This document shows, one piece after another, positions 63,212 to 64,000 of a stretch of DNA of 64,000 bases. The position numbers were made by a program, and so were the translations under genes. The notes below the pieces were generated by a model. That model was not told where the DNA came from, made no database searches, and saw nothing but the letters and a program-made list of their open reading frames with translations. Position 1 is the stretch's first letter. Each line of letters begins with the position of its first letter. Source of the stretch: Bradyrhizobium tropiciagri (GTDB lineage Bacteria; Pseudomonadota; Alphaproteobacteria; Rhizobiales; Xanthobacteraceae); contig NZ_JAFCKF010000006.1 in assembly GCF_018130545.1 (NCBI RefSeq), positions 248,001 to 312,000 on the forward strand, given 5' to 3'.

Positions 63212-63858
63212 GGCTTCCACTTCAAGAAATTGGAGATCAAAGCGAGGCCGAAGCGCTGGCTTTTCTCGGGGTGAAACTGGGTGCCGATCGCAGTGTCCTT
63301 GCCGACGATCGCGGTCACCGGCCCGCCATAGTCGGCACGCGCCAGCACGTCCGCCTCGTTGGCGGCGTTGAGGTGATAGGAGTGCACGAAATAGGCGTGG
63401 CGCCCCTTCGGCCCGAGCGGCAGCCGCTCCAGCACCGGATGCTCGCGCACCATGTCGAGCGTATTCCAGCCCATATGCGGGACCTTCAGGTTCTCGTCGC
63501 GCGGCTCGATCTTCACGACGTCGCCGCCGATCCAGTCGAAGCCCTCGGTGATGACGTGCTCCTTGCCGCGCGTCGCCATCAGCTGCATGCCGACGCAGAT
63601 GCCGAAGAACGGCCGCGCCTTGACCCGCACCGCCTCGGTGAGCGCTTCCAGCATGCCGTCGACCGCGTCGACGCCGCGGCGGCAATCGGCGAACGCGCCG
63701 ACACCGGGCAGCACGATCCGATCGGCGCGATACACCGCGTCGGGATCGCGCGTCACCTTGATGGCCTGCGGATCCTCCATGCTGCGCGCGGCGCGCTCGA
63801 AGGCCTTGGCTGCCGAATGCAGATTGCCGGAGCCATAATCGATGATTGCAACGGTCAT
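63208..63858 (-). CDS. hisH: Imidazole glycerol phosphate synthase, glutaminase subunit
   Basis: A 216-residue class I glutamine amidotransferase supplying ammonia to HisF. It begins [20 protein letters not shown]; the nucleophile Cys is in [11 protein letters not shown], and the His-Glu pair in [13 protein letters not shown] 63858 overlaps the stop of the preceding gene as ATGA, and its own stop overlaps hisA, so the his block is tightly coupled. Confidence 0.97.
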   Translation of the reverse strand: MTVAIIDYGSGNLHSAAKAFERAARSMEDPQAIKVTRDPDAVYRADRIVLPGVGAFADCRRGVDAVDGMLEALTEAVRVKARPFFGICVGMQLMATRGKEHVITEGFDWIGGDVVKIEPRDENLKVPHMGWNTLDMVREHPVLERLPLGPKGRHAYFVHSYHLNAANEADVLARADYGGPVTAIVGKDTAIGTQFHPEKSQRFGLALISNFLKWKP

Positions 63859-64000
63859 CGCGATCCTCCTGGCTCTGGAAACAATCCGATGATGCCGCCT
63901 TGCGGCATCGGTGGGGGCTTTGAGAATGATTGACCGGGAACGTCCCGGGTCGGCGGCGGGCCGCCGCGATCGACCGAGCGCTGGTCATTGACGACACCGC
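63855..64000 (-). CDS. Unidentified protein, C-terminal end (5' part outside window)
   Basis: An open frame enters from the right edge on the minus strand and ends in a TGA that overlaps the hisH start (ATGA). The visible 47 residues ([20 protein letters not shown] and on, ending [16 protein letters not shown]) are Gly/Pro-rich and probably disordered. The overlap strongly suggests a real gene co-translated with hisH. In related genomes a small membrane protein gene (DUF2628 type) may sit at this place between hisB and hisH; that identity is a guess. Confidence 0.6.
   Translation of the reverse strand, partial: GVVNDQRSVDRGGPPPTRDVPGQSFSKPPPMPQGGIIGLFPEPGGSR

Overview
The window is 64 kb of GC-rich, gene-dense alphaproteobacterial chromosome. 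Gene content and order (infC-rpmI-rplT-pheST, dnaKJ, hrcA-rph-rdgB-hemW, rsmI-yraN-gshB, hisH-hisA-hisF-hisE-coaA, pmtA, fzlA-queG) and the dispersed palindromic repeats at gene ends point to Bradyrhizobium or a close relative. This is inferred from gene families and repeat style, not from a database search. Most of the window is core housekeeping sequence. I see no prophage, insertion sequence, CRISPR array or conjugative element.

Layout. 1-6.9 kb: the tail of an MFS transporter, tRNA-Leu(CAG), an NDUFA9-like SDR protein, uppP, the GST-like divisome protein FzlA, queG, a thioesterase-like protein, and a hydrolase/NTF2-like pair. 7.1-12.9 kb: translation block infC (AUU start), rpmI, rplT, pheS, pheT. 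13-17.4 kb: TauE-like permease, exported metallo-hydrolase, Tat-exported amine-oxidase-like flavoprotein, YiiX-like hydrolase. 17.4-20.2 kb: a TonB-dependent receptor divergent from nikR, with an exact NikR operator (GTATGA-N16-TCATAC) between them. 20.4-25.1 kb: HMG-CoA-lyase-like and CaiB/BaiF CoA-transferase genes divergent from a LysR regulator and an MFS transporter, a likely small-acid catabolic unit. 25.3-32.1 kb: an EI24 membrane protein, then a tightly packed minus-strand cluster of HlyD, DHA2 pump, type III polyketide synthase, ICMT-like methyltransferase and a second DHA2 pump. 32.1-38.6 kb: nth, DUF2244, AraC-MGMT fusion, gpmA, dapB, DUF1330, pyrF, FMN reductase, pmtA. 38.7-48.8 kb: heat-shock genes dnaJ, dnaK, grpE and hrcA, interleaved with an exported nicotinamidase, rph, rdgB and hemW. 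48.9-58.5 kb: LpoA-like lipoprotein, rsmI, yraN, gshB, Tat-exported MBL protein, comM-like ATPase, hybrid histidine kinase. 58.5-60.2 kb: a lower-GC TIR-domain protein with eight predicted membrane helices, the most foreign-looking gene here. 60.3-64 kb: coaA, hisE, hisF, hisA, hisH and the tail of one more gene.

The most interesting items are (1) the TIR-transmembrane protein, (2) the type III PKS/methyltransferase/export cluster, (3) the NikR-operated outer-membrane receptor, (4) several families of palindromic repeats at gene ends, including a perfect 44-bp palindrome, and (5) local regulatory structures: an AUU start in infC, sigma-32-like promoters at dnaK and grpE, and a hairpin that covers the pncA ribosome-binding site.
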